NCBI GenBank assembly: GCA_022844265.1
Contig: JALHMA010000016.1
Span: forward strand, 1 to 34,509
Length of the DNA stretch: 34,509 bases
Direction of reading: 5' to 3'
Source of the DNA: Saprospiraceae bacterium
GTDB lineage: Bacteria > Bacteroidota > Bacteroidia > Chitinophagales > Saprospiraceae
Shown: positions 1 to 6,905 of the stretch, piece by piece
How the letters are laid out: each line of letters starts with the position of its first letter
Position numbering within the stretch: position 1 is the stretch's first letter
Program-made: the position numbers and the translations under genes
The notes under the pieces: model-generated
The model's database searches: none
Told to the model about the DNA's origin: nothing
Seen by the model: only the letters and a program-made list of their open reading frames with translations

Positions 1-1403
1 CGAATTTCTTTCGAGAGGTAAGAGCCGATGGTGTACGGCAATACGAAGTAGCCGTCGGCGAGACCCTGCATCAGCGCGGAAGCGCCGAGACGGTTGGCGC
101 CGTGATCGCTGAAGTTGGCCTCTCCGCAGGCATAAAGGCCCGGCACCGAGGTCATCAGTTCATAATCCACCCACAAACCGCCCATTGTATAGTGTACGGC
201 GGGGTAAATACGCATCGGAACTTCATAAGGATTGTCGCCGGTTATTTTGGCGTACATATCAAAAAGATTGCCATAAGCAGCCGAAACTGCTTCCTTTCCT
301 TTGCGTTTGATGGCATCTGCAAAGTCGAGGTAAACGGCCAGGCCGGATTTGCCGACGCCCAAACCTTCATCGCAGACCGTTTTGGCGGCCCGGCTGGCAA
401 TGTCGCGTGGAACAAGGTTGCCGAAAGCAGGGTACCTGCGTTCCAGGTAATAATCGCGGTCTTGTTCCGGTATCTGGCGCGGGTCTTTCAGGCGGTCTTC
501 GGCTTTTTTGGGCACCCAGCAGCGCCCGTCGTTGCGCAGCGACTCCGACATGAGCGTGAGTTTGGATTGATATTCGCCCGAAACCGGGATACAGGTCGGG
601 TGAATCTGGGTGTAGCAGGGATTGCCGAAAAACGCGCCGCGGCGGTGCGCCCGCCAGGCAGCAGTCACGTTGCACATCATGGCGTTCGTGCTCAGGTAGA
701 ATACGTTGCCGTAACCGCCGGTACACAAAACTACGGCATGCGCTGCGTGGCGTTCCAGTTCGCCTGTAAGCAGGTTGCGCACGATGACACCACGGCATTT
801 TCCGTCGACGACCACCGTATCGAGCATTTCATGGCGGTTGTACAGTTTGACCGTTCCGAGGGCTACCTGGCGACTGAGCGCCTGGTATGCGCCGATCAGG
901 AGTTGTTGTCCGGTTTGTCCGCGGGCATAAAAAGTGCGGGACACCTGGGTGCCGCCAAAAGAACGGTTGTCGAGCAGACCGCCGTATTCGCGGGCAAAAG
1001 GCACGCCCTGCGCCACACACTGATCGATAATATCCGTAGAAACTTCTGCCAGCCTGTGTACGTTGGCTTCGCGGGCACGGAAGTCGCCACCTTTGATGGT
1101 ATCGTAAAACAGGCGATAAACCGAGTCGCCGTCATTTTGATAGTTCTTGGCCGCATTGATACCGCCCTGTGCCGCAATAGAGTGAGCACGTCGCGGGCTG
1201 TCGTGGAAAGTGAAACATTTCACATTATAACCCAATTCGCCCAGTGATGCGGCAGCCGATGCGCCAGCCAGGCCGGAGCCGATGATGATAATATCAATCC
1301 GGCGTTTGTTATTGGGCGCTACGAGTGGCACATGGCCTTTATAAGACTCCCACTTTTCGGTGATGTTGCCTGGAGGAATTTTGGAATCGATCGCAGTTGC
1401 CAT
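1..1403 (-). CDS. sdhA: Succinate dehydrogenase flavoprotein subunit, 3' end cut by window edge
   Basis: This is the FAD subunit of complex II, which oxidises succinate to fumarate on the cytoplasmic face of the inner membrane. The frame is open from an ATG at 1403 to the left edge, so about 467 codons of the roughly 640 usual for this subunit are present and the gene is absent from the ORF track. The N-terminus carries the dinucleotide-binding motif [14 protein letters not shown] (about residues 38-51). [11 protein letters not shown] follows near residue 74, where its His is the expected covalent FAD site. Further on are active-site segments [12 protein letters not shown] and [12 protein letters not shown]. 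It follows sdhC by about 150 bases in the same direction, so the two are probably co-transcribed. The iron-sulfur subunit sdhB is not in the window and would be expected beyond the left edge. The only thing seen in the sdhC-sdhA gap is a 7-bp palindrome near 1414-1430. Confidence 0.96.
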   Translation of the reverse strand, partial: MATAIDSKIPPGNITEKWESYKGHVPLVAPNNKRRIDIIIIGSGLAGASAAASLGELGYNVKCFTFHDSPRRAHSIAAQGGINAAKNYQNDGDSVYRLFYDTIKGGDFRAREANVHRLAEVSTDIIDQCVAQGVPFAREYGGLLDNRSFGGTQVSRTFYARGQTGQQLLIGAYQALSRQVALGTVKLYNRHEMLDTVVVDGKCRGVIVRNLLTGELERHAAHAVVLCTGGYGNVFYLSTNAMMCNVTAAWRAHRRGAFFGNPCYTQIHPTCIPVSGEYQSKLTLMSESLRNDGRCWVPKKAEDRLKDPRQIPEQDRDYYLERRYPAFGNLVPRDIASRAAKTVCDEGLGVGKSGLAVYLDFADAIKRKGKEAVSAAYGNLFDMYAKITGDNPYEVPMRIYPAVHYTMGGLWVDYELMTSVPGLYACGEANFSDHGANRLGASALMQGLADGYFVLPYTIGSYLSKEI

Positions 1404-1556
1404 ATTTTTTTAATCAATAATAGTTATTGAAAGTAGTTATCCGTTGTTAATTATTGGTCATTAGTATTGAAAATCAAGCATTTACGAAGAACTTGACTTA
1501 AACTAATGTTGCACACCTGACTTCATAAAAAGCAGGAGCGAGTTGCCTGATATTGC

Positions 1557-2243
1557 TCAACGGACAAAGTACATCCACAATGGAATGAGTGCAAAACCCG
1601 CCGGTACGCCTACCGCATACAGGTAGCCGATTGTTTTAATAAGCGGGTTGTAACGCGGATGATTGATACCCAGGGTCTGGAAAGATGACCAGAAGCCGTG
1701 CCACAGGTGCAAGCCGACCACGACCATGCAAAAGACATAAAAAAGCACGTACAAGGGATTCAAAAATGCTTCCGCAACGGGTAAATAGAGGTTCTGAACC
1801 GGATGCGAATAGGCTTCCACTTCAACAGGAGGCAGCGCCCCTAATTTCATCTGGAGCCAGAATTGCCACAAGTGCAGCACCAGGAATACAAAAATGACAA
1901 TGCCGAACCAGGCCATGTTGCGGGAACTCCGTTCCTCCGTCCGTATGTGGGATACGGCATACCTCGAATTCCCAGCGGCAGCCTTGTTTTTGCGCCACAG
2001 GAGAATACCCTGGATGGCATGCCATAAAATAAAGGCATACAGGGAATAAGAAATGGTCTTAATCACGGGATTGTGGGTCATGAAAAAGGCATAGGTGTTG
2101 AAGGCCTCTCCACCGTCGTCCTTTAATAACTGCAAATTACCCAGCAGGTGTACAATCAAAAAAAGCATCAGGAATATGCCGGTCAGCGACATGATGACTT
2201 TTTGACCGATGGATGAAGAGAGAAATTTGGTAAACCAACTCAT
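1557..2243 (-). CDS. sdhC: Succinate dehydrogenase cytochrome b558 subunit
   Basis: This is the membrane anchor of complex II, carrying haem b and passing electrons from the iron-sulfur subunit to quinone. The 228-aa protein has about five hydrophobic helices (roughly residues 14-38, 60-83, 108-132, 160-183 and 203-226). Its start, MSWFTKFLSSSIGQKVIMSL, is typical of the Bacteroidota/Bacillus-type b558 family. Histidines at 32, 75, 124 and 179 sit at the ends of successive helices, as the four axial ligands of a dihaem b558 anchor do; that role is inferred by analogy with the Bacillus subtilis protein. It is a single fused anchor, so no sdhD is expected. It is the first gene of the sdhC-sdhA unit and has a clear Bacteroidota promoter about 115 bases upstream. 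Confidence 0.95.
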   Translation of the reverse strand: MSWFTKFLSSSIGQKVIMSLTGIFLMLFLIVHLLGNLQLLKDDGGEAFNTYAFFMTHNPVIKTISYSLYAFILWHAIQGILLWRKNKAAAGNSRYAVSHIRTEERSSRNMAWFGIVIFVFLVLHLWQFWLQMKLGALPPVEVEAYSHPVQNLYLPVAEAFLNPLYVLFYVFCMVVVGLHLWHGFWSSFQTLGINHPRYNPLIKTIGYLYAVGVPAGFALIPLWMYFVR

Positions 2244-2359
2244 CTTATTAGTTATGAATGATACGTTCTTGTTTGTTTTGAAGATGCCTCGTGAGGCAAT
2301 TGCGCAAAGAAACAGAACAAAATGAAGTATTGCACTGTATTGCTGTTTTTTTCGCGGAA

Positions 2360-2389
2360 CAAAACTACTTACACCAACCGCGGTACCAA
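2360..2389 (-). promoter_or_regulatory. Bacteroidota-type promoter of sdhC
   Basis: Read on the minus strand, TTG at 2389-2387 is followed by a 19-base spacer and TAGTTTTG at 2367-2360. That matches the Bacteroidota -33 TTG / -7 TAnnTTTG consensus at the preferred spacing. Transcription would start near 2353, giving a leader of about 110 bases that contains a small hairpin GCCTC-GT-GAGGC at 2286-2297. Confidence 0.7.
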
Positions 2390-2473
2390 ATTATCGTTCG
2401 ATAAAGATGTGTAAATGAGGTCTATTTAGAAGGGGTAAAAATTCGGGAGGGAGATGGGACGGATTTTGGGATA

Positions 2474-2562
2474 AAAAAGGAACACAGATTGGGGGGATTG
2501 GACACGGATTTCCCCGAGGCAGAGTATTGGAGAAAATCCGTGTCCAATTCGTGTTCCTTTTT
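2474..2562. repeat. Inverted repeat built of GGACACGGATT-like words
   Basis: The arm AAAAAGGAACAC pairs with GTGTTCCTTTTT, and ATTGGACACGGATTT pairs with AAATCCGTGTCCAAT. The left arm has about eight extra bases and the loop is 22 nt (2512-2533). The same words (GGAACACGGAT, ACACGGATTTTT) return 30 kb away at 32293-32436. It lies between the end of the ferredoxin gene and the sdhC promoter. The 61-aa ORF across it (2391-2576) is an artefact. Confidence 0.75.
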
Positions 2563-2589
2563 GAGCAAACACCCACTCAAAAATAAAAA

Positions 2590-2624
2590 ATCCCGAATTT
2601 TTCCTCTGAGGAAAAATTCGGGAT
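2590..2624 (-). terminator. Intrinsic terminator downstream of the ferredoxin gene
   Basis: A perfect 17-bp inverted repeat, ATCCCGAATTTTTCCTC / GAGGAAAAATTCGGGAT, has a one-base centre (so in practice a small loop). On the minus strand it runs into TTTTTTATTTTT, as expected for Rho-independent termination. It lies about 65 bases after the ferredoxin stop and upstream of the sdhC promoter, separating the two units. Confidence 0.8.
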
Positions 2625-2656
2625 CAAATTCTTTACAAATGCTTGATTATCAACAC

Positions 2657-2684
2657 GGATAACCAATAACGAATAACCGATAAC
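2657..2684. repeat. Four-unit heptamer tract right after the ferredoxin stop
   Basis: On the plus strand the units GGATAAC, CAATAAC, GAATAAC and CGATAAC follow one another at exact period 7. The tract starts three bases after the ferredoxin stop codon (TGA, complement of 2688-2690). Confidence 0.7.
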
Positions 2685-2687
2685 AAC

Positions 2688-3035
2688 TCAAAGGTGCAGC
2701 CGCGCTTTCCTTTCCAGCAAAAACTCCTTCGATTCTACACGATCGGGGTCGGGCACACAACAATCCACCGGGCAAACGGCTGCGCATTGTGGTTCTTCGT
2801 GAAATCCGACGCATTCCGTACACTTATCCGGTACGATGTAGTAAAAATCGTTGGATACGGGACTGTTTTTTTTACTGACGGGTACAACGGTGCCGTCTTC
2901 TAACTCGTATTCCCCTTTTACTGTATTTCCATCTGAAATAGCCCACTCCACGCCGCCTTCATAAATGGCATTGTTGGGGCATTCCGGTTCGCAGGCTCCA
3001 CAGTTAATACACTCGTCGGTGATGATAATGGCCAT
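2688..3035 (-). CDS. 2x[4Fe-4S] ferredoxin, 115 aa
   Basis: This is a small soluble electron carrier of the bacterial dicluster (Fer4) family. From [11 protein letters not shown] the first cluster motif is [12 protein letters not shown] and the second is [18 protein letters not shown], with an eight-residue insert between the second and third Cys of the second motif. That pattern is typical of YfhL/FdxA-like ferredoxins. The ORF track starts 44 residues earlier, but that extension is translated from the GGTTGAT hairpin at 3057-3189 and is rejected; the ATG at 3035 gives a standard-length protein. A TACATTTGC promoter at 3214-3222 would place the 55-bp hairpin inside the mRNA leader, ending about 21 bases before the start codon. 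A strong terminator follows at 2590-2624. Its redox partner cannot be read from the neighbours. Confidence 0.93.
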   Translation of the reverse strand: MAIIITDECINCGACEPECPNNAIYEGGVEWAISDGNTVKGEYELEDGTVVPVSKKNSPVSNDFYYIVPDKCTECVGFHEEPQCAAVCPVDCCVPDPDRVESKEFLLERKARLHL

Positions 3036-3056
3036 TTTTTTTCTTTTACAGGCTGT

Positions 3057-3189
3057 TTTAAGGGGTTGATAAAGGTTTATGAGGTTGATAAGGTTGATAT
3101 ACATCCGCTCTAAAAAGCAAAATCGTCTCATTCCAGAGCGGATGTATATCAACCTTATCAACCTCATAAACCTTTATCAACCCGTTAAA
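3057..3189. repeat. Long inverted repeat of GGTTGAT words in the ferredoxin leader
   Basis: The arms 3063-3111 and 3135-3183 are perfectly complementary over 49 bases, and after one mismatch the pairing extends to 55 bases. The loop is 23 nt. The outer arm is a string of GGTTGATAAA-like words of about 10 bases. The inner core is TATACATCCGCTCT and its complement. On the minus strand it lies between the predicted promoter (3214-3222) and the ferredoxin ATG (3035). Confidence 0.9.
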
Positions 3190-3213
3190 CAACGCATTTT
3201 TCCGAAAGTTGGC

Positions 3214-3222
3214 GCAAATGTA
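3214..3222 (-). promoter_or_regulatory. -7 promoter element of the ferredoxin gene
   Basis: On the minus strand the sequence TACATTTGC matches TAnnTTTGC exactly. No convincing -33 TTG is seen. It lies in the only non-repetitive stretch (3190-3239) between two large hairpins and would start transcription near 3207. Confidence 0.5.
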
Positions 3223-3239
3223 CGGAGAGATAACGAAAA

Positions 3240-3385
3240 AGGTTGTTGAGGGTTGATAAAGGTTGATGAAGGTTTATAAAGGTTGATATACACCCACTCG
3301 AAAAATGGGAAAATGGATCATATTTCGAGTGGGTGTATATCAACCTTTATAAACCTTCATCAACCTTATCAACCCTCAACAACCT
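3240..3385. repeat. Second GGTTGAT inverted repeat, after the ompA stop
   Basis: The arms 3240-3303 and 3323-3385 are complementary over 63 bases with one bulged A; the loop is 19 nt. The outer arm is a run of period-10 words (GGTTGATAAA, GGTTGATGAA, GGTTTATAAA, GGTTGATATA). The core is CACCCACTCGAAA and its complement. It shares words and layout with the 3057-3189 hairpin but has a different core. It starts ten bases after the OmpA-gene stop codon. Confidence 0.9.
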
Positions 3386-3394
3386 CATCAACCC

Positions 3395-5731
3395 CTACTG
3401 CACCGCCCGTACAAATGCATCTATGTTTGCACTTTCCAATTGGCGTTCCAGCGCATCGGCTTCCCGGCGGGTGCCAAAACGGCCCACGCAGACGGAGAAA
3501 AACGAAGAATTGGGGAAACGCACAATTTCTGCCGCTTCATAACCGGCAGCCTGTAGGGTGGCGACCTGGTTGTATGCGCGGTTTTCCATCAGGAATGACC
3601 CGGCAACAACATAATAGGTGTCACGGTCTGCATTGGTCACGATGACGCCTCCATTACCAGTGTTCTGCTTTTTGCCACCCGGAGCAGTTACTTCCGGAGA
3701 GATTGGCGATGGGCTGTTCATCTGGCCATTGACATAAATCATGGAAGCGCCTTGCATACCCGTCAGGATACGGATTTCGGTACGCCTGTTGCGCGCATGT
3801 TCCTGATCCGTGCAGGAAATACCGTCCTGGCAAATATTGCGCGGTTCACTTTCGCCATATCCGACCGGTTTGAGGCGGGTGCGATCGACGCCACGGCTCA
3901 CCAGGTACTCCACCACGCCATTGGCGCGGCGCTGGCTGAGTTCCTGGTTGTACATATCATTGCCGCGGCAGTCGGTATGGCTGGCTAATTCTACCGTAAT
4001 GGAAGGTTGCTGGCGCATCAGCGAAACCACCAGGTCTAGGTCTTTACGCCCGTCGGGCCGCAGGGTAGCGTCGTTGAAGTTGTAATAAATGTTGGGCAGG
4101 TCGACGATCGTGCCCGGCAAAAGGGGCGCCACCGAGAGGTTCTGCATGATGGGCTGTCCTGAAGTAGCCCCATGCGTATCCACTTCCGTCGATCCGATAA
4201 TGCGTCCGCCCTGGTACAAATCCACTTTATACTTTTTATTGGTGTCCAGATAATAGTCAACCAGACCGTTTGCGTCTGCTACTACGGTATCCTGTTTACC
4301 CGATTCGTCTGTCAGCACAAACATGGCGCCGGCAAGCGGCGCATTGGTGACATAGTTGAACGCCGAGGCATTCCACTGCACTTTGCCAGGCCCGGCCATC
4401 GAAGTGCGCTCCAATTGTATGGCGAGTTCATTGCCCGGTTTGGAAACGGTCAGACGGATTTGTTTGGTCTGATAACCTTGTTTGGAAATGATAATCACAT
4501 AATTACCGGGTTTCACCTCGGTCGAAAAACGCCCTTTCCCGTCGGTTACACCATTGATTCCTTTATCGGGAGCCATGGATTTGATTACATCCTGACCGTT
4601 GACATTCTGGATGGTAATCAGATTGCCGGATTCATCCCGGCCGATCACGTTGTTGGCATCATAGTTCAATACCTGCGCATCGGCATCGCTGATGGCGGCG
4701 CCCGACGACTTGTCAGTCACCACTACCCTGATATCGAGGTTGCGGTCGGGTACGCGCTGGTTTTGCAGCAGGTAATCGTCGAGGTTGCCGTTTTCTGTAT
4801 GAAAACTAAAGATTTCATCGCCGCCTTTACCGCCGCTGCCATTGGTGGAATAATAGCCGTTGATTTTATTCAGGTCTACAATCAGTCCTAAATCATCGCC
4901 ACTGGTATTAAACGGGCTGCCTAAGTTGACCGGTTTCGTCCACTGATTATTTTCCATGATGGCATAATACAAATCGAAACCACCCTGGCCGCCTTCCATT
5001 GCATCGGAGGCGAAATAAAGCGTATTATCGGCATGTATGAAAGGAAATGCTTCCCGACCGGTTGTGTTGACACCCGGCCCAAGGTTTACCGGCTCGCTCC
5101 AGGATTCTCCCACACGATAGGAAACATATATATCTGTGCTGCCCAGACTGCCCGGGCGGTTGGAAGCAAAGAACAATTTATCGCCATCGATGCTGATTGC
5201 AGGGTGGAAATCGTCAAATTCATTGTTGTTGAAGGGTAGCGCTTCCGGTTCGCTCCACACGCCATTCACTTTTTTAGAACTGTAAATGCGCGTTTTTTGC
5301 GTTTTGTCTTTCGCAAACTTCTCTTTCCCTCCGATCATGGCGTTTCGGGAAAAAAATACCGTTTCCGTCGTACGGTCAAAACAAACAGGCCCTTCATGTT
5401 CCACTAAGGAAGACAATTCTTTAGCAAAAAGTTCGGGCGCCGAAAGTGCTCCGGATGTGTCGCGGCGGGCGCGGAGAATACTCAAAGCAGGCAGTTTCAG
5501 GTCATCATCTTTTTTCTTTTTCAGTCCGACGCCACTGGCATTGGTAGAGATAAAAACGATCCCGTCTTCATAAAAGGTGGGGCTGAACTCCAGTCCGCCA
5601 GTATTCACGGCATCCTCATTTTTCACTTGTACTGTGATCAATGGCGGTGCGGAGGGTGTGGTCTGGGCTTGCACCAGACCTGCGAAAAAGCAGCAGGCGA
5701 GTAAAGAGATAAAAAGTCGAAGGGCTTTCAT
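3395..5731 (-). CDS. OmpA-family protein with PD40 repeats and C-terminal SPOR domain
   Basis: This is a 778-aa outer-membrane or periplasmic protein that probably ties the surface/T9SS machinery to peptidoglycan. A signal peptide ends at LVQAQ (about residue 23). Residues ~45-310 hold WD40-like PD40 beta-propeller repeats (for example FHPAISIDGDKLFFASNRPG). Residues ~333-530 hold two carboxypeptidase-regulatory/CNA-B-like beta domains. Residues ~540-655 form the OmpA C-terminal domain, with SHTDCRGND and ARNRRTEIRI as the peptidoglycan-binding segments. Residues ~705-777 resemble a SPOR domain (YYVVAGSF ... FFSVCVGRF). PorE of Porphyromonas gingivalis has a related TPR-propeller-CRD-OmpA layout, but no TPR is evident here and the SPOR end is additional. 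It is last in the adhesin-adhesin-PorP-OmpA series, about 160 bases after the PorP gene. Confidence 0.9.
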   Translation of the reverse strand: MKALRLFISLLACCFFAGLVQAQTTPSAPPLITVQVKNEDAVNTGGLEFSPTFYEDGIVFISTNASGVGLKKKKDDDLKLPALSILRARRDTSGALSAPELFAKELSSLVEHEGPVCFDRTTETVFFSRNAMIGGKEKFAKDKTQKTRIYSSKKVNGVWSEPEALPFNNNEFDDFHPAISIDGDKLFFASNRPGSLGSTDIYVSYRVGESWSEPVNLGPGVNTTGREAFPFIHADNTLYFASDAMEGGQGGFDLYYAIMENNQWTKPVNLGSPFNTSGDDLGLIVDLNKINGYYSTNGSGGKGGDEIFSFHTENGNLDDYLLQNQRVPDRNLDIRVVVTDKSSGAAISDADAQVLNYDANNVIGRDESGNLITIQNVNGQDVIKSMAPDKGINGVTDGKGRFSTEVKPGNYVIIISKQGYQTKQIRLTVSKPGNELAIQLERTSMAGPGKVQWNASAFNYVTNAPLAGAMFVLTDESGKQDTVVADANGLVDYYLDTNKKYKVDLYQGGRIIGSTEVDTHGATSGQPIMQNLSVAPLLPGTIVDLPNIYYNFNDATLRPDGRKDLDLVVSLMRQQPSITVELASHTDCRGNDMYNQELSQRRANGVVEYLVSRGVDRTRLKPVGYGESEPRNICQDGISCTDQEHARNRRTEIRILTGMQGASMIYVNGQMNSPSPISPEVTAPGGKKQNTGNGGVIVTNADRDTYYVVAGSFLMENRAYNQVATLQAAGYEAAEIVRFPNSSFFSVCVGRFGTRREADALERQLESANIDAFVRAVQ

Positions 5732-5843
5732 AATTCCCGTGTTTTTAAGGTGCCGGAACGGTTGATCCCAGCGTTATTTCTTATGTTTGGATATGTACAA
5801 GATGTGCAGACGATATTTTAAAAATGACAGCAGGTGTTTCATC

Positions 5844-5883
5844 CTCTCACTTCTCACCTCTCACTTCTCACCTCTCACTTCTA
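5844..5883. repeat. TCTCACT/TCTCACC heptamer tract after the porP stop
   Basis: About five and a half units alternate between TCTCACT and TCTCACC at period 7, eight bases past the PorP-gene stop. It is one of five loci in the window with this word, on either strand (also 20737, 25989, 31493, 32645). Confidence 0.85.
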
Positions 5884-5891
5884 AAAAAGGC

Positions 5892-6833
5892 TTACAGGAA
5901 GAAACGAGGATTCGACATTTTTTTACTGCGTTTTTTCAAATCTGCCTGTACCATCAGTTCGACCGAGCCGGCATTGTAATCTTTGAGGCTCGACAAGCCA
6001 AAATCATACGCTGCGCCTACGCCAAATTGGGGTGATGCCTGCCAGAATGCGAGTAATCCGATGGATTCACCCGGGCCATCACCACCCAAACGATAGGAAA
6101 GACCGGCAGTAAATTTCTTACGAATATCCAGGTTAAGGTTAATATCCGCATCAAATGGTGCATTTTTTACATATTTTAACAAAATAGCAGGCATAAGGTT
6201 GATGTCATCCGCAATCGGAAAAACACCTCCGGCCATGCCGTAGTAGTGCTGGTATTCTTTGGCAATGAGCACTGCACTACCATTGGCATATCCCACTGCA
6301 TTGGAATATATACGCGGTACGGAAAAACCGAAGTAGAACCGGTCAGATACCGTACCATATATTCCCGCGCCCACATTACCATAAAAATCATTCACCTGAG
6401 CGTCGCCAAGCGAAGGATCGCCGCCTACATTGGGCTCGGCATCACTGAATGCGATGCCCAGCGACCTCAAAGAAATGGTAATACCCGTTCGCAGGGAAAA
6501 TTCATCACTTGCGACGAGGTCGTAAGAATAAGCCAGCGCCATGTGGAAATCGCGCTGTAACCCGATCTGCCGGTGCGACAAAGTGACGCCTACCCCTACA
6601 CGTGGAGAAAGGAAAGGAGAGTTGAAACTCACCAGTGCCGATTGGGGAGCACCCTTGAAACCGATCCATTGGTTGCGATAGATGGCTGTAACAGACGGAA
6701 CACCCCGGGCACCCGCATAAGCCGGATTGATGAGCAGTTTATTGTACATAAACTGTGTGTAGTGGTGCTCTTGTTGAGCGAACATGGTCGCTCCTGCCAA
6801 AAGCAAAGCGAATGAAAATATAAGTTTTTTCAT
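5892..6833 (-). CDS. T9SS PorP/SprF-family outer-membrane protein
   Basis: This 313-aa protein belongs to the PorP/SprF family of type IX secretion and gliding-motility proteins. It has a signal peptide (MKKLIFSFALLLAGATMFAQ) followed by the hallmark start QFMYNKLLINPAYAGARG and a beta-barrel-like alternating pattern to the C-terminus. SprF of Flavobacterium johnsoniae is needed to secrete its neighbour SprB, and SprF-like proteins are generally tied to clients with type B C-terminal sorting domains. The gene immediately upstream encodes exactly such a client, 72 bases away, so a dedicated secretion or anchoring partner is the natural inference. A perfect-armed hairpin (6853-6896) sits in that gap and may tune expression relative to the adhesin. 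Whether the protein is a core PorP or a client-specific SprF paralogue cannot be settled from sequence; its position favours SprF-like. Confidence 0.92.
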   Translation of the reverse strand: MKKLIFSFALLLAGATMFAQQEHHYTQFMYNKLLINPAYAGARGVPSVTAIYRNQWIGFKGAPQSALVSFNSPFLSPRVGVGVTLSHRQIGLQRDFHMALAYSYDLVASDEFSLRTGITISLRSLGIAFSDAEPNVGGDPSLGDAQVNDFYGNVGAGIYGTVSDRFYFGFSVPRIYSNAVGYANGSAVLIAKEYQHYYGMAGGVFPIADDINLMPAILLKYVKNAPFDADINLNLDIRKKFTAGLSYRLGGDGPGESIGLLAFWQASPQFGVGAAYDFGLSSLKDYNAGSVELMVQADLKKRSKKMSNPRFFL

Positions 6834-6852
6834 GGCGCAATATTTTTATAGG

Positions 6853-6896
6853 AAACCGGGTCAAAGGATTGGAATCCGACCGCGATGACCCGGTTT
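6853..6896. repeat. Intercistronic hairpin between adhesin and porP genes
   Basis: AAACCGGGTCA (6853-6863) pairs with TGACCCGGTTT (6886-6896), and an inner hairpin GGATT-GG-AATCC lies in the loop. No T-run follows on the minus strand, so it looks more like an mRNA processing or stabilising structure than a full terminator. Confidence 0.65.
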
Positions 6897-6905
6897 TCAA
6901 GTTTT

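Noticed and set aside
102-1247. 381-aa plus-strand ORF
   Set aside because: It is the antisense shadow of sdhA, which is clear on the minus strand with FAD motifs.
2391-2576. 61-aa minus-strand ORF
   Set aside because: It lies across an inverted repeat, with low-complexity sequence and no homology-like features.
3036-3167. 44-residue N-terminal extension of the ferredoxin in the ORF track
   Set aside because: It is translated from the GGTTGAT hairpin ([10 protein letters not shown]-like repeats); the ATG at 3035 gives a standard ferredoxin.
3057-3385. CRISPR array or MITE for the GGTTGAT repeats
   Set aside because: There are no regular unique spacers, no cas genes and no target-site duplications; the structure is two inverted repeats of short words.
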